A DNA stretch of 42,677 nucleotides from JBDNFP01 sp041689775 (GCA_041689775.1 JBDNFP010000460.1:1-42677), one strand, 5' to 3'; shown: positions 27,031 to 36,405, counted from the stretch's first letter. Made by a program: numbers and translations. Notes: a model not told the origin generated them from the letters alone.

Positions 27031-28278
27031 ATGCTGTTTTCCAAAATTAGACCTTACTCGTTTCCTGCTTCTAATATAGCGGGGAATGCCTTCTTTTTTA
27101 TCGGACTGTTTTGTTTGATTACTACTTCCGTCATCGGCCAAAACGAAACCGATGAGGCCCCCTTGCTACACATTCGGAATGGGGTTAGTTTTCGGAAAGA
27201 CTCGGTTTTTTCGCTGAATCTACGGTTCAGGATGCAAAACCGGATGGCGTATTTTACTCAATTGGATGGCTCAGCAGACCCGATTGTTGAAGCCCGTGTC
27301 CGGCGGCTTCGTCTACGACTCGATGGCTTTTTGCTTTCACCAAAGCTTTCCTATTACATTCAGTTATCCTTCTCGCGGGCTGATCAGGATTTGGTAGAAG
27401 ATGTGATCGCTCAGACGATACGCGACGCTATGATCTATTACCGTTTTTCGCCTAATTTTTATGTTGGGTTTGGTCAGGGTAAACTACCCGGAAACCGGCA
27501 GCGGGTTATTTCTTCCGGTAATATCCAGATGCCCGATCGCTCCGTGGCCAATCAGCTCTTTACCATTGATCGCGATTTTGGGGTGTTTGCCTACAAAACT
27601 ATTCCTCTCAATACCGCTCAGCTGCAATTGAAAACCGCCATTAGTACCGGGGACGGCCGTAATGCGCTACCTTCCAACAACGGTCTCGCCTACACCGGAC
27701 GCGTAGAGTTTCTGCCCTTAGGAGATTTTAAAAACTCGGGGGATTACAGTGAGGGAGATTTGGAGTTTGAGCCTACCCCCAAGCTGTCTGTGGCGGCTAC
27801 GTATAGCTTCAACCAAAAAGCGGCCCGGACCGGAGGACAGTTGGGTAAAACCCTACCAGAACCGGTCGATATGCAGACTTTTATTGCCGACATGATGTTT
27901 AAATACAACGGATGGGCGCTGTTGGGAGAGTATTTCGACCGCTCGCTAACCACGGCCAGCAGCGAGGTCACTAGTCTATCAACGCTCATAAGTGTTCAGC
28001 AAGGACGGGCGCTCAACCTGCAGGCCAGCCGGATGCTCGGGCGCAAAAGTGAGGTCATTGTGCGGTATACCACGGCTAGGCCGGTAGCTTCGCTGCGGGA
28101 TTTTCAACCTGAGTATCATACCAAAGCGGTGGGCTATACGCGGTATTTTAATGGCCACCGTATCAAGCTGCAAAGCTACCTAGGGTTAGATGATCGCCTG
28201 TATTCAGACGGATCGACATCGGGCACCTCCTACAAAAATCGTTTACAAGCGATGGTTCAGATGGAGCTGGGAATTTGA
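27031..28278 (+). CDS. Phosphate-selective porin O/P family protein
   Basis: A 415-residue outer-membrane barrel. It has a hydrophobic signal (NAFFFIGLFCLITTSVIGQ) and then LRFRMQNRMAYFTQLDG, VEARVRRLRLRLDGFLLSPKLSYYIQLSFS, and DAMIYYRFSPNFYVGFGQGKLPGNRQR, all typical of the Porin_O_P family. Near the end strands such as GHRIKLQSYLGLDD and NRLQAMVQMELGI alternate polar and hydrophobic residues. The substrate is not certain: the family name reflects Pseudomonas OprP, but many Bacteroidota members are uncharacterised. It follows the other porin gene after a terminator, so it is probably a separate transcript. Confidence 0.8.
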   Translation: MLFSKIRPYSFPASNIAGNAFFFIGLFCLITTSVIGQNETDEAPLLHIRNGVSFRKDSVFSLNLRFRMQNRMAYFTQLDGSADPIVEARVRRLRLRLDGFLLSPKLSYYIQLSFSRADQDLVEDVIAQTIRDAMIYYRFSPNFYVGFGQGKLPGNRQRVISSGNIQMPDRSVANQLFTIDRDFGVFAYKTIPLNTAQLQLKTAISTGDGRNALPSNNGLAYTGRVEFLPLGDFKNSGDYSEGDLEFEPTPKLSVAATYSFNQKAARTGGQLGKTLPEPVDMQTFIADMMFKYNGWALLGEYFDRSLTTASSEVTSLSTLISVQQGRALNLQASRMLGRKSEVIVRYTTARPVASLRDFQPEYHTKAVGYTRYFNGHRIKLQSYLGLDDRLYSDGSTSGTSYKNRLQAMVQMELGI

Positions 28279-28320
28279 GGGCACTCTTTGTTTACCTGAA
28301 TTTTCCCTTGGTGGCCAATA

Positions 28321-28361
28321 AAAAATGGGTACCGCAACCCAATGGTGCAGTACCCGTTTTT
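28321..28361. terminator. Bidirectional terminator between the porin gene and mdh
   Basis: aaaaatgggtac (28321-28332) pairs with gtacccgttttt (28350-28361) over 12 bp with one wobble pair. It sits between two convergent genes, with A and T runs on both sides. Confidence 0.85.
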
Positions 28362-28378
28362 AGTTTTTTATGAGCTTA

Positions 28379-29305
28379 TTAAGCGTCTAGTGCTGCGTTC
28401 ATAGCGCGTACAGCCTCAGCCGACTTCGCGAAGGCTGCCTTCTCGGCGTCGCTCAGGCGCAGGTTGATGATCTTCTCCCAACCACCTTTACCAATCACTA
28501 CGGGCACACCCATACAAACATCTTTTTGGCCGTACTCACCGTTGAGCATCACGCTACAAGGTACAATCCGCTTTTGGTTACGCACGATGCTTTCTACGAT
28601 CATGGCCGTAGCCGCACCCGGTGCATACCAGGCCGACGTACCAATGAGTTTGGTGAGGGTAGCACCGCCCACCATCGTATCGGCGGCTACTTTTTCCAGC
28701 TTGTCGGAGGCGATGAAACGGCTTACCGGAATACCATTGTAGGTAGCTAAACGAGTCAAAGGAATCATCGTGGTGTCACCGTGGCCACCGATCACCATAC
28801 CATGGATGTCGTTGGGCGATACGTTCATTTCCAGAGCCAGGTAGGTCTTGAAACGAGCGCTGTCCAGTGCGCCTCCCATACCGATAATCCGCTTCTTAGG
28901 AATACCCGACTCACGTAACGCCAGGTAAGTCATGGTATCCATGGGGTTGGAAACCACCACGATGATAGCCTTGGGCGAATATTTCAGGAGGTTCTCCGTA
29001 ACCGACTTTACGATACCGGCGTTGATGCCGATTAGCTCCTCGCGGGTCATGCCGGGCTTGCGCGGAATACCGGAGGTAATCACGACGACGTCCGATCCTT
29101 TGGTTTTTTCGTAATCGTTGGTTGAGCCTACTGGCTTGGTGTTGAAGCCTAGCAACGCGGCGGTTTGGTACATATCGAGCGACTTACCTTCGGCCACTCC
29201 TTCTTTAATATCCAGCAAAACTACTTCTTCGGCCAACTCACGGCGGATGATGTTGTCGGCGGTAGTAGCCCCAACGGCTCCGGCGCCTACGACGGTTATT
29301 TTCAT
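28379..29305 (-). CDS. mdh: Malate dehydrogenase
   Basis: Oxidises malate to oxaloacetate with NAD+ in the citric acid cycle. The 308-residue protein has the Rossmann motif GAGAVG at residues 7-12, the substrate-binding loop SGIPRKPGMTREEL, NPMDTMTYLA, and the active-site GGHGDTTMIP with the catalytic histidine. It belongs to the LDH-like (type 3) malate dehydrogenase group, smaller and distinct from the E. coli type. The gene is alone, with a terminator downstream. Confidence 0.95.
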   Translation of the reverse strand: MKITVVGAGAVGATTADNIIRRELAEEVVLLDIKEGVAEGKSLDMYQTAALLGFNTKPVGSTNDYEKTKGSDVVVITSGIPRKPGMTREELIGINAGIVKSVTENLLKYSPKAIIVVVSNPMDTMTYLALRESGIPKKRIIGMGGALDSARFKTYLALEMNVSPNDIHGMVIGGHGDTTMIPLTRLATYNGIPVSRFIASDKLEKVAADTMVGGATLTKLIGTSAWYAPGAATAMIVESIVRNQKRIVPCSVMLNGEYGQKDVCMGVPVVIGKGGWEKIINLRLSDAEKAAFAKSAEAVRAMNAALDA

Positions 29306-29433
29306 GATCTATTTAGTATAAAAGCGTTAGGAAAATTTTTCGCTCTAAAATTAGGACACATATTTTGTTAAACCCTACTTCGGAGGGTATTTTTTATCAA
29401 AAAAAGGGTGGGAGAGTAGGGTTCCGTACGTAT

Positions 29434-30408
29434 TCACTGCTCCTCATCGACCCAAAACTTTACATCATCCCAATAAATCTGCAAGGTTTTGCCTTTATTC
29501 TTCATGAAGGAAATCAGATCTTTGGATGTATATAGCTTCATGGGGTTAAAATCCGTGACTCCATCGGGGCTGGGATCCTGCGAGTTATGGGTCAGGCGGG
29601 TTAGGTCAAACACCACTTGCTCCTTTTCGCCCTCGGGTGTAATGGTCATGTAAAACCGGCCCGTGGTGGCATTGCCTTCCTTGTAGTAGTACGTCATCGT
29701 AAACCACCGCCCGATGGGTACTTTCACGGCCGGGTTTGTTTCGGCCCAAAGGGTAGTGTACTTCTGGCTACCATCCTGAAATAGTTCGCAATCCTGCGCA
29801 TCCAGGATAAAATACAGGTCGCTTGCCTGAGCGGTGGGTTTGCCCATACCCAGCGTAATCCGGAAGCGGTAGGGTACCTGCTGACTCCACGTAATGTTGT
29901 TCCAGAACTCCGCAATGGTGAGCCAGTGAATGCTTTTCGGGTATGTTTTAACGGTATTGAAATCGTCCGGCAAAAACATCCTGACCGATTGCGTAAACTC
30001 CTTCATGCCTTTGTTACCGTATAAGTTGGCCTGAATACGCCCCTTGGAGTTATCCACGTTGGGGCCGTCGAGCCAGAATTTTAAAACTTTGTTGGCGGGA
30101 TTTCCCGGCTCGGGTATAATCCGGGCGTAGCGCTGCGTGGTATCGCCGCCCTGATACTGAATATTAAAATTTCCGATTAGCGGGTGGTTGTCGAGATCGG
30201 CTACCCAGTCATTGGGTTTGGATAGAGTTTGATCCAATCCGGTTAGATCTTCGTCGCCGCCGCTACGGGGAATGATGCGAACATTGTCTTCAAAGCCCGA
30301 TTGGAAGAGGAGGGTGCCGGGTTCAGGGGTGCTTTTGGATGGCGTGCTCTGCTGGCAGCCCGTGATCAATAGTAAACAGATGAATGTGAGGCCGGATAAA
30401 TTTTTCAT
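29434..30408 (-). CDS. Lipoprotein with polysaccharide-lyase-like fold
   Basis: A 324-residue protein. A lipobox ITGC with Cys18 follows a hydrophobic signal. The mature region reads TLLFQSGFEDNVRIIP, then RFWLDGPNVDNSKGRIQANLYG-like strands, IHWLTIAEFWNN and RFRITLGMG, and ends LQIYWDDVKFWVDE. That is the pattern of concanavalin-like jelly-roll domains seen in polysaccharide lyases (heparin/alginate lyase type). Catalytic residues cannot be assigned with confidence, so it may bind rather than cut glycans. It is anchored in the envelope. No SusC/SusD pair adjoins it, so it is not part of an evident utilisation locus. Confidence 0.65.
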   Translation of the reverse strand: MKNLSGLTFICLLLITGCQQSTPSKSTPEPGTLLFQSGFEDNVRIIPRSGGDEDLTGLDQTLSKPNDWVADLDNHPLIGNFNIQYQGGDTTQRYARIIPEPGNPANKVLKFWLDGPNVDNSKGRIQANLYGNKGMKEFTQSVRMFLPDDFNTVKTYPKSIHWLTIAEFWNNITWSQQVPYRFRITLGMGKPTAQASDLYFILDAQDCELFQDGSQKYTTLWAETNPAVKVPIGRWFTMTYYYKEGNATTGRFYMTITPEGEKEQVVFDLTRLTHNSQDPSPDGVTDFNPMKLYTSKDLISFMKNKGKTLQIYWDDVKFWVDEEQ

Positions 30409-30467
30409 GCGATCGAACTTTGAAGATACTTTGTTTCATGAAGACGACAGTTGGAGGGTTTTACCAG

Positions 30468-30499
30468 GAAACCCATTTTTCTTAATGAAAATGGGTTTC
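30468..30499. repeat. Inverted repeat upstream of the lyase-like lipoprotein gene
   Basis: A perfect 12-bp stem (30468-30479 gaaacccatttt with 30488-30499) with an eight-base loop. It lies between the end of the efflux operon and the lipoprotein start on the minus strand. No T tract follows, so it is a weak terminator candidate. Confidence 0.55.
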
Positions 30500-30708
30500 T
30501 GAAAATATCGTGACTATTTGTTGCTTCCGTGCAGTATTCTGATAGCGTAAAAGAAAGAAAAATAACCCATTAGCATCAAAATTATTCGCAAAATGAATAG
30601 CCTAGTAGAAAGGTAATAGATTTACTGCCCGGAGCCCCAGAGGGGCGGTACCTTCTTTAAGTTAGAAAATGAATTTACACTCTGTTGATTAGCAGCTACC
30701 CAAAAAAA
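30500..30708. other. Intergenic stretch with a GC-rich palindrome
   Basis: No gene was seen here; the whole gene-free gap is 30409-30708. Within it, gccccagaggggc at 30634-30646 is a short perfect hairpin (5-bp stem, 3-base loop) in a GC-rich context between AT-rich flanks. It resembles extragenic palindromes found in many bacteria. The efflux operon ends at 30709. Confidence 0.5.
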
Positions 30709-33700
30709 CTACTTTTTCCGGTACAGCCCCCAGTACATCAGCGGAATAAACGTCCAGGAAATCAATACTCCCAGCGTCATACCGCCCAGTACCGTCAGGG
30801 CGAGGGGCTCTTGCAGTTCAGCTCCCAGGCCCCTCGCCCACAAAATGGGTAGTAAACCTAACACCGTGGTAAAATAGGTCATCAGTTGCGATTGCAACCG
30901 TCGCTGACCGCCCTCCCGGATGCTGTCGATGAGGGATAGGGTGTTACGGGCGCGGTTGATAGTGTCAATTTTGAGAATAGAATCATTATCGAGCAAGCCG
31001 ATGAGCACCACAATGCCAACGCCCGACATGATGTTGAGGCTACCCCCCGTGAGGTACAGTAGCCCCAGTGCCCCCGTAGTACCAAATACGATGGTGAGCA
31101 GCACGATGAACGGTTGCAAAAGTGATTCGAATTGCGCCGCCAGGATAAAAAATAGCATGGCTACGGCGATCAAAATCACCCATCCCAGCTCTAGTAGGTA
31201 GGTCTGATTCCGGAAAAAGCTACCCGAAAAATCGAACGTAAAGCCCGCTCCCTTGGCTAGCGCCTGTTTGGCCAGCAGGTAAGGCTGATTGCCGGAGTTA
31301 TTGCCTTCCCGACGTGGTTCCAGGGCCACGTAGGCACCTTCTTTTCCCAAGTAGCGCGAGGCAAAGTCCTCGGTATACCGGTAGGTAACCAACGACCGCA
31401 GGGAAATGGAATTCCCTCCCCTTGTTTCCACGAATGTACTTGTCAGCACGCTATCCAGATCGGTTGCGGCCTGCTGGCCGAGCACGATGGGCCATTGCTG
31501 TTGTTGCCCCTGCATGGCACTCACTCCGTTTTGTCCAAAAGCGGTAGACAAACGGTCGTACACGGCTTGCCGAGGAACCTGATACAGGGCGAGGTTTTCT
31601 TCGGAAAGCGAGAGTTGAATGCGGTTGCGCACTGGTGGAGGTGCTACCTCAAAACCCGCCTTTTGCAGCAAGTCGGTGGCTTGGGTTACTTGCTCTCGTC
31701 CCGGACTTTGTTGCGATTTCTCAGCGTAAATCCGCACGATTAGGCCTGCCTCGTCGGTCTGGAACAACTGCTCAAATACATTTTGGGCGGGCGTAAAGCT
31801 ACTCGTTGCTGTCGGGTATTGCCGGGCAGTGAGGTGTTGCAGGGTAGTAAGTAGCACTTGGTAATCGTCGCTTGTATTCACCTTACACACCACTACGGCC
31901 TCAGAAGGAGCCTGATTCAGACGGGGGTTCAGCAAGAATTGCTGCCCACCGACATAGGCATTGGCCGAGGGTATAGTTTGGTTGACTGACGTAAGCAACG
32001 ACTTAATCCGACGCTCATTCTCCGCCGGAGAAATAGGTTCATTCCAGTCGATACTCCATTGCAGTTCGGTGCGGCTTAGGGTAGGCATTCCGCTTTTGGG
32101 AATAAGGTAGCCAATCCATACGGCCAAAATCAACAAAAGGAAACAGCCAAAAATCAGGCTGCGACGGTATCGAAAGGCAGCATCGAACACGGTATGGTAG
32201 AGCCTGTCCGCCGACCTCATCAGAAACGTAGAGGTAGGCCGGTAGGTAGTTTGATGCCTATACAGCCGGTGATACAAAACGGGTACCAGGGTATAGGAGG
32301 CAAAAAGCGAAATGCCCAGCGCCAGCGTGACCGATAACGCCTGATCATAAAAGAGTGCCCCCGCTATGCCACTCAAAAATAGCAGCGGTAGAAAAACGGC
32401 GGAGTTGGTAAGGATAGAAGTAAAAAGCGGCCAAATGACTTCGTTGGTACCCGTGACGCAGGCATCGGGTACCGATAGTCCGCGCTCGCGCTGTTGTTCG
32501 ATATTCTCTATGATGATGATGGCGCTATCAATGATTTCACCAATGCCCAGCACCAACCCCGCCAACGATACGATGTTGATGGATAAGCCCAGTAGGGAAA
32601 AGGCCAGCATGGTGATGGATAAAGAAATGGGTATGAGCAAACTGACGATTAAAAGTACGCGGCGAGAACTCATGAATAAAAATACCATCACCAAGGTTAG
32701 TAATGCCCCCGTCAGCAGGCTGCCTTTCAGGTTTGAAATGGATAGCGCCAGCAGGGTAGTTTGGTCTTGGCTCAGTTCAAAACGTAGCGTGGGGTAGTCG
32801 CGCCCAAACTGCTCCACTTGTTGGTAGAGGTCTTGTTGCAGATCCAGCACCTGCGCATCCGAGCGTTTGATGATGGCCAGCGCCAGGGCCCGGTGTCCGT
32901 TGTAGGTATGCCTACCGGCCTGCTCTTTTTCCCGGAGCGATACCGTGGCAAAATCCCCCAGGCGCATGAGGCGGGGCGTTTCCGTGCCTACCCGCAGGTA
33001 GGTATTGGTGATATCCTCGCTGGATTGCAGCCCGCCCGACAGTTGAATGCTGTACTCATACGGCCCGTCGCGGACGGTCAGGCTTCCGGCATCCGTGGCC
33101 CGGTCTTGGAGGGCGCTTTTCAGGTCCTCGGTACTGAGCCCCACCGTACGCATACGAGCCAGGTCGGGCCTGATCACCCACTCGCCTTCGGCGGCACCGG
33201 AGCGGTCTACCAGCGCAATGTCGGGGTGTTGTTCCAGTCGTTTTTTGATGACGTTATCACAAAACGTACTCAGCTCGATGAAGTTGGCGCTGTCGCCGTC
33301 GGCGGCCCATACGTTAAGCTGGAACACGGGTAGGTCGTCGGCCCCCGCCTTGATGACGCGCGGCCGCTCCATGTCGCGAGGGAGCTGATTCATCAGGAGG
33401 TCGATTTTCTCGTTGGCTTCTAGGTAGGCCAGATCTACATCAGTACCATAGTCCAGGCGTACTTTTACGGTCACCTGCCCGTCTTGTGACACGGCTTCCA
33501 GGTCGTCGAGGTGGTGCAATTGCAGGAGCTGATTGCGAAGGGGCAGGGCTACGATCTGCTCGATCTGCCGGGCATTGGCCGCCGGGTAGTTTGCCTGCAC
33601 GGAGAGCTGCGGTACCGGAATGTCGGGCAGGAGCGATACCGGCAATAGTCCGGTCGTGACGATGCCCAGCGCCATCAGCGTAAAAGCAATCACTAATGTA

Positions 33701-33732
33701 GCCACCGGACGGGCCAAAAGGTAACGAGTCAT
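30709..33732 (-). CDS. RND multidrug efflux pump, inner-membrane permease (AcrB-like)
   Basis: The energised pump of a tripartite efflux system, 1007 residues. It begins MTRYLLARPVATLVIAFTLMALG and repeats the RND plan of helix, large periplasmic loop and helix bundle twice. Helix 4 reads LAGLVLGIGEIIDSAIIIIENIEQQRERG; D402 matches one of the two proton-relay aspartates of AcrB, and the second is Ser. Helix 10 reads IGLLDNDSILKID, where the conserved AcrB lysine is not seen. The coupling residues therefore differ from the classic set, which is common in Bacteroidota homologues. It follows the tolC-like gene by 9 bases. Substrates are unknown. Confidence 0.9.
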   Translation of the reverse strand: MTRYLLARPVATLVIAFTLMALGIVTTGLLPVSLLPDIPVPQLSVQANYPAANARQIEQIVALPLRNQLLQLHHLDDLEAVSQDGQVTVKVRLDYGTDVDLAYLEANEKIDLLMNQLPRDMERPRVIKAGADDLPVFQLNVWAADGDSANFIELSTFCDNVIKKRLEQHPDIALVDRSGAAEGEWVIRPDLARMRTVGLSTEDLKSALQDRATDAGSLTVRDGPYEYSIQLSGGLQSSEDITNTYLRVGTETPRLMRLGDFATVSLREKEQAGRHTYNGHRALALAIIKRSDAQVLDLQQDLYQQVEQFGRDYPTLRFELSQDQTTLLALSISNLKGSLLTGALLTLVMVFLFMSSRRVLLIVSLLIPISLSITMLAFSLLGLSINIVSLAGLVLGIGEIIDSAIIIIENIEQQRERGLSVPDACVTGTNEVIWPLFTSILTNSAVFLPLLFLSGIAGALFYDQALSVTLALGISLFASYTLVPVLYHRLYRHQTTYRPTSTFLMRSADRLYHTVFDAAFRYRRSLIFGCFLLLILAVWIGYLIPKSGMPTLSRTELQWSIDWNEPISPAENERRIKSLLTSVNQTIPSANAYVGGQQFLLNPRLNQAPSEAVVVCKVNTSDDYQVLLTTLQHLTARQYPTATSSFTPAQNVFEQLFQTDEAGLIVRIYAEKSQQSPGREQVTQATDLLQKAGFEVAPPPVRNRIQLSLSEENLALYQVPRQAVYDRLSTAFGQNGVSAMQGQQQQWPIVLGQQAATDLDSVLTSTFVETRGGNSISLRSLVTYRYTEDFASRYLGKEGAYVALEPRREGNNSGNQPYLLAKQALAKGAGFTFDFSGSFFRNQTYLLELGWVILIAVAMLFFILAAQFESLLQPFIVLLTIVFGTTGALGLLYLTGGSLNIMSGVGIVVLIGLLDNDSILKIDTINRARNTLSLIDSIREGGQRRLQSQLMTYFTTVLGLLPILWARGLGAELQEPLALTVLGGMTLGVLISWTFIPLMYWGLYRKK

Positions 33733-33741
33733 GGCGCGGAA

Positions 33742-35220
33742 TCAGGGTAGGTAACGGATGGATTGCTTTTTCTCGAAATCGTACAGCGTCAACCGACGCA
33801 GCGTATAGTACGCCAGCCAGTAGGTACTCAGGCTTTGGATATACCCTTCCTTGGCCCGCACGTTTTCCTCCAGGGCCAGGTTGAGATCAGTGATGGTGAG
33901 CTTGCCTACCAGGTACCGTTCTTTGGTAATTTCCAGCCGCCGCTGCGCCACGGTATCGGCTTTCTGGGTCAGTACTACCTGATCGTACTGCTGCTGAAAC
34001 CGGATGAGCTGTAAGTATATATCCTGTTCAAAGGTCAGCTCGTCCTGCTTTACGTTTACCTCTACCAGCTCGCGGTTGGCTTCGGCCAGCCTGATCTGCG
34101 ATTTTCTCAGTCCCCAATCCTGAATCGGCAGATCGAGCGACACCCCGATATATTGCTGATTCTGCAGGTTGCGGTAGGCCCCACCTAGGTTGGGGGCGGT
34201 TTGCTGCGTACCTACATTCGCCACCATCCCAAACTGCAAACCGTTCTTTCCTTTGGCCTCGGCAATTTCCTGGTCGGCCATCAGTCTCCGGGTGGTGAAC
34301 TCCAGCATACTTTGCCGGTTGGCGCGGGCTTCGGCCAGCACGGTTTCGTAGCCGGGCAGCAGGCGTTGGGGTAGGGGCGGTGGTAGTAGCTGCAGGGTTT
34401 CGTTTATCTCTACGCCCAGTATCCGCTTCATGCTGCGGAGGGTTGCCTCGGCGTTCAGCCGGGCGGTGTTCTGTTGGTTTCGGGCTTTCAATACATTCAA
34501 TTCGAGTTGCAGCAGGTCGCTTTGGGCTACGGTACCGAGGGCAAAACGCTCCTTGGTGAGGGCATATAGCGAGTCGGCATTGGCCAGGTTGGTGGTGGCT
34601 ATGTCTACGGTAACCTGGGCTACGAGTGAATTCAAAAACAGCGTAACCCCTTGCAGCGCGGCTTCTTCCAGCTCTTCGGCGTAGCCTTTCTGAGCCGTTT
34701 CGAAGTACAGGGGTTCCAGCCGCCGCCGCCACCGTAGTTCGTTGTAGAGCAGGGACTCCTGCTGGTACGAAAAACTCACCGGCGTGGACAGGAAGTAGCT
34801 GCTCTCATTACCACCGAAATTGTCGGTGCGCTGCAAACTGGTACCCAACAGAAAGCGTCCTCCCGTGAGCCCGACATTTTGCACCAGATTGACCCCCACG
34901 CTATTGTTTGCCTGCGTCACCCGGCGAAATAAAATAGAGCCATCCGGCTGAGTAATGGGGTTAATGGCCCTGAAAAAAGTAGGGATGGTGGCGCTGAGCC
35001 GAATTTGCGGCTTAAAACCCGCCTGAAAGTTCTGGTACTGCCAGTAGCTGCGCTCGTAGGTGTTTTTGGCACGGTAGTAGTACGGCGACTGCCGCTGCGC
35101 CAGCTCAATAGCCTCAGGCAAGCCCAACGGCCGCTGGGCCGTAGCGTAGTGGCCTATCAGCAGTACTATAATAAAGAGGCTGTTAGCTATTAGGTTATTA
35201 GCCGTTAGTTTGTTAGCCAT
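33742..35220 (-). CDS. TolC-family outer-membrane efflux protein
   Basis: A 492-residue outer-membrane factor. A signal peptide (NSLFIIVLLIGHYATA) precedes two TolC repeats with long helices, e.g. LPEAIELAQRQSPYYYRAKNTYERSYWQ, ALQGVTLFLNSLVAQVTVDIATTNLANADSLYALTKERFALG and EITKERYLVGKLTITDLNLALEENVRAKEGYIQSL. It forms the exit duct of the efflux system with the adaptor and pump on either side. The first 15 residues (MANKLTANNLIANSL) are encoded by a degenerate heptamer repeat that also fills the upstream spacer, so the start may lie slightly downstream. Confidence 0.88.
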   Translation of the reverse strand: MANKLTANNLIANSLFIIVLLIGHYATAQRPLGLPEAIELAQRQSPYYYRAKNTYERSYWQYQNFQAGFKPQIRLSATIPTFFRAINPITQPDGSILFRRVTQANNSVGVNLVQNVGLTGGRFLLGTSLQRTDNFGGNESSYFLSTPVSFSYQQESLLYNELRWRRRLEPLYFETAQKGYAEELEEAALQGVTLFLNSLVAQVTVDIATTNLANADSLYALTKERFALGTVAQSDLLQLELNVLKARNQQNTARLNAEATLRSMKRILGVEINETLQLLPPPLPQRLLPGYETVLAEARANRQSMLEFTTRRLMADQEIAEAKGKNGLQFGMVANVGTQQTAPNLGGAYRNLQNQQYIGVSLDLPIQDWGLRKSQIRLAEANRELVEVNVKQDELTFEQDIYLQLIRFQQQYDQVVLTQKADTVAQRRLEITKERYLVGKLTITDLNLALEENVRAKEGYIQSLSTYWLAYYTLRRLTLYDFEKKQSIRYLP

Positions 35221-35230
35221 TAGCTATTAG
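35179..35230. repeat. Degenerate 7-8 base repeat, block overlapping the TolC start
   Basis: About seven copies of a gttagct/ctaatag-like unit in loose register, starting inside the coding sequence of the signal peptide and running to just upstream of the ATG. A related block lies at 35304-35353. Confidence 0.75.
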
Positions 35231-35303
35231 AAGATTTGTTGTTGCCTGAGAACCGTTTTATGGGATTTTTGCCTTTTATTGTTCTAATAATGAGATGCTT
35301 ATA

Positions 35304-35353
35304 GAGCTAATTGCTATCGGCTGACAGCTATTAGCTAACGACCTAACAGCTAC
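35304..35353. repeat. Degenerate heptamer repeat, block overlapping the adaptor stop
   Basis: Read on the minus strand this shows ctgttag, gtcgttag, ctaatag, ctgtcag, ccgatag and caattag, about six heptamers in a row. The stop codon of the adaptor gene (35350-35352) lies at its edge. It is the same unit as at 35179-35230; both blocks lie in or beside the spacer between the two genes. Confidence 0.75.
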
Positions 35354-36405
35354 TTTACCTCCACTTTGGCATCGTGCCCTAGGTTCAGGTTGCCCGACAC
35401 AATCACCTTCTCGTTGCCTTCCAGCCCTTCCGATATACTGATCTCCGTGCTGTTTTCCTGGCCGATGGTTACGTAGTGCCATTTGGCCAGCCCTTCCTCG
35501 TAGGTAAATACCACCTTCCGGCCGCTACGCTCTACCACGGCGGTTTTGGGTACTACCACCTGATTGGCCGTAGTTTTTTCCAGGATCACGCGCACGTTCA
35601 TACCCGTTAGCAGGCGGGCGTCGGGGTTGAGCAGGCGGAGCGTGACTTCTACGAAGCCTTCTTTGCTCACCACTGGGTTCAGTACCAGCACCCGGGCCGT
35701 GTAGGCCCGCCCCGGCAGGCCAATGGGCTCGATCCGGGCCGTTTGGCCGGCCTGTACGCTACCGAGTTCAGATTCCAGAATGGGACACACCACCCGTAGG
35801 TCGGAGCGGCTGAGGAGAGTACAGAAGGGGGCATTGGTGGGGGTAGGGTTGTGGGCGCTCAGGCTGAGGTTGGCCACCACGCCATCGGTGGGGGCTTTCA
35901 GGGAGGTATTTTGTAGGGATAGCCGGGCCTCTTCTACCGCGAGGCGGGCCCGGAGGTAGCCGCTTTTGAGCTGGATGTATTCGTAGATTTCGGGCTTCAC
36001 CGAGGTACTATCGCCACGCCGGCCGCCCTGCGTCAGTAGCAGGTCGTTGATCTCGACCCGGCTTTCGGCAAGTTGCAGCTCGGCTTTCTGCAGATTGAGC
36101 CGGGCTTCTTCGTTGTAGAGCGATGCCAGTACCAGCCCGGCTTTTACGAAGGCCCCGTTTTGCACGTATACCCGGCTGATGACGCCGGGTGTCTTGAACG
36201 ATAGCTGCGCCTGCTGCCCGGCTACCACCTGCCCGTTGCTGATGACCTGCCTCGCAAAGGCTCGCCGTTGCAGGGGCACTACCTCCACCACCGGAATGGT
36301 AAAAGAAGTGGCAGAATCTGCTTCTGCGATGCTATCTTCATTGGTTACTGTCGTTGATTGGCAAGATAGGCTCAGCCACAGGAGAAGTAAGGAGTAGGGG
36401 CGCAT
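35350..36405 (-). CDS. RND efflux periplasmic adaptor (membrane-fusion protein)
   Basis: A 351-residue lipoprotein that links the pump to the outer-membrane duct. I start at MRPYSLLLLWLSLSCQST (36405), where Cys15 fits a lipobox (LSLSC); a 15-residue upstream extension has no signal character. The chain shows a beta-barrel entry (VVEVVPLQRRAFARQVISNGQVVAG), the lipoyl half-motif GVISRVYVQNGAFVKAGLVLASL, a coiled-coil hairpin (residues about 100-160) and the second lipoyl half (LKAPTDGVVANLSLSAHN). It heads the operon; tolC-like and pump genes follow in order. Confidence 0.9.
   Translation of the reverse strand: MRPYSLLLLWLSLSCQSTTVTNEDSIAEADSATSFTIPVVEVVPLQRRAFARQVISNGQVVAGQQAQLSFKTPGVISRVYVQNGAFVKAGLVLASLYNEEARLNLQKAELQLAESRVEINDLLLTQGGRRGDSTSVKPEIYEYIQLKSGYLRARLAVEEARLSLQNTSLKAPTDGVVANLSLSAHNPTPTNAPFCTLLSRSDLRVVCPILESELGSVQAGQTARIEPIGLPGRAYTARVLVLNPVVSKEGFVEVTLRLLNPDARLLTGMNVRVILEKTTANQVVVPKTAVVERSGRKVVFTYEEGLAKWHYVTIGQENSTEISISEGLEGNEKVIVSGNLNLGHDAKVEVK

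Noticed and set aside
32818..33333. 171-codon plus-strand frame opposite the RND pump
   Set aside because: Antisense to a clear gene; no family features.
34028..34732. 234-codon frame in the tolC-like gene region
   Set aside because: It overlaps the TolC coding sequence on the same strand in another frame and is a repetitive Arg/Ala/Gly-rich translation typical of a shifted GC-rich gene.
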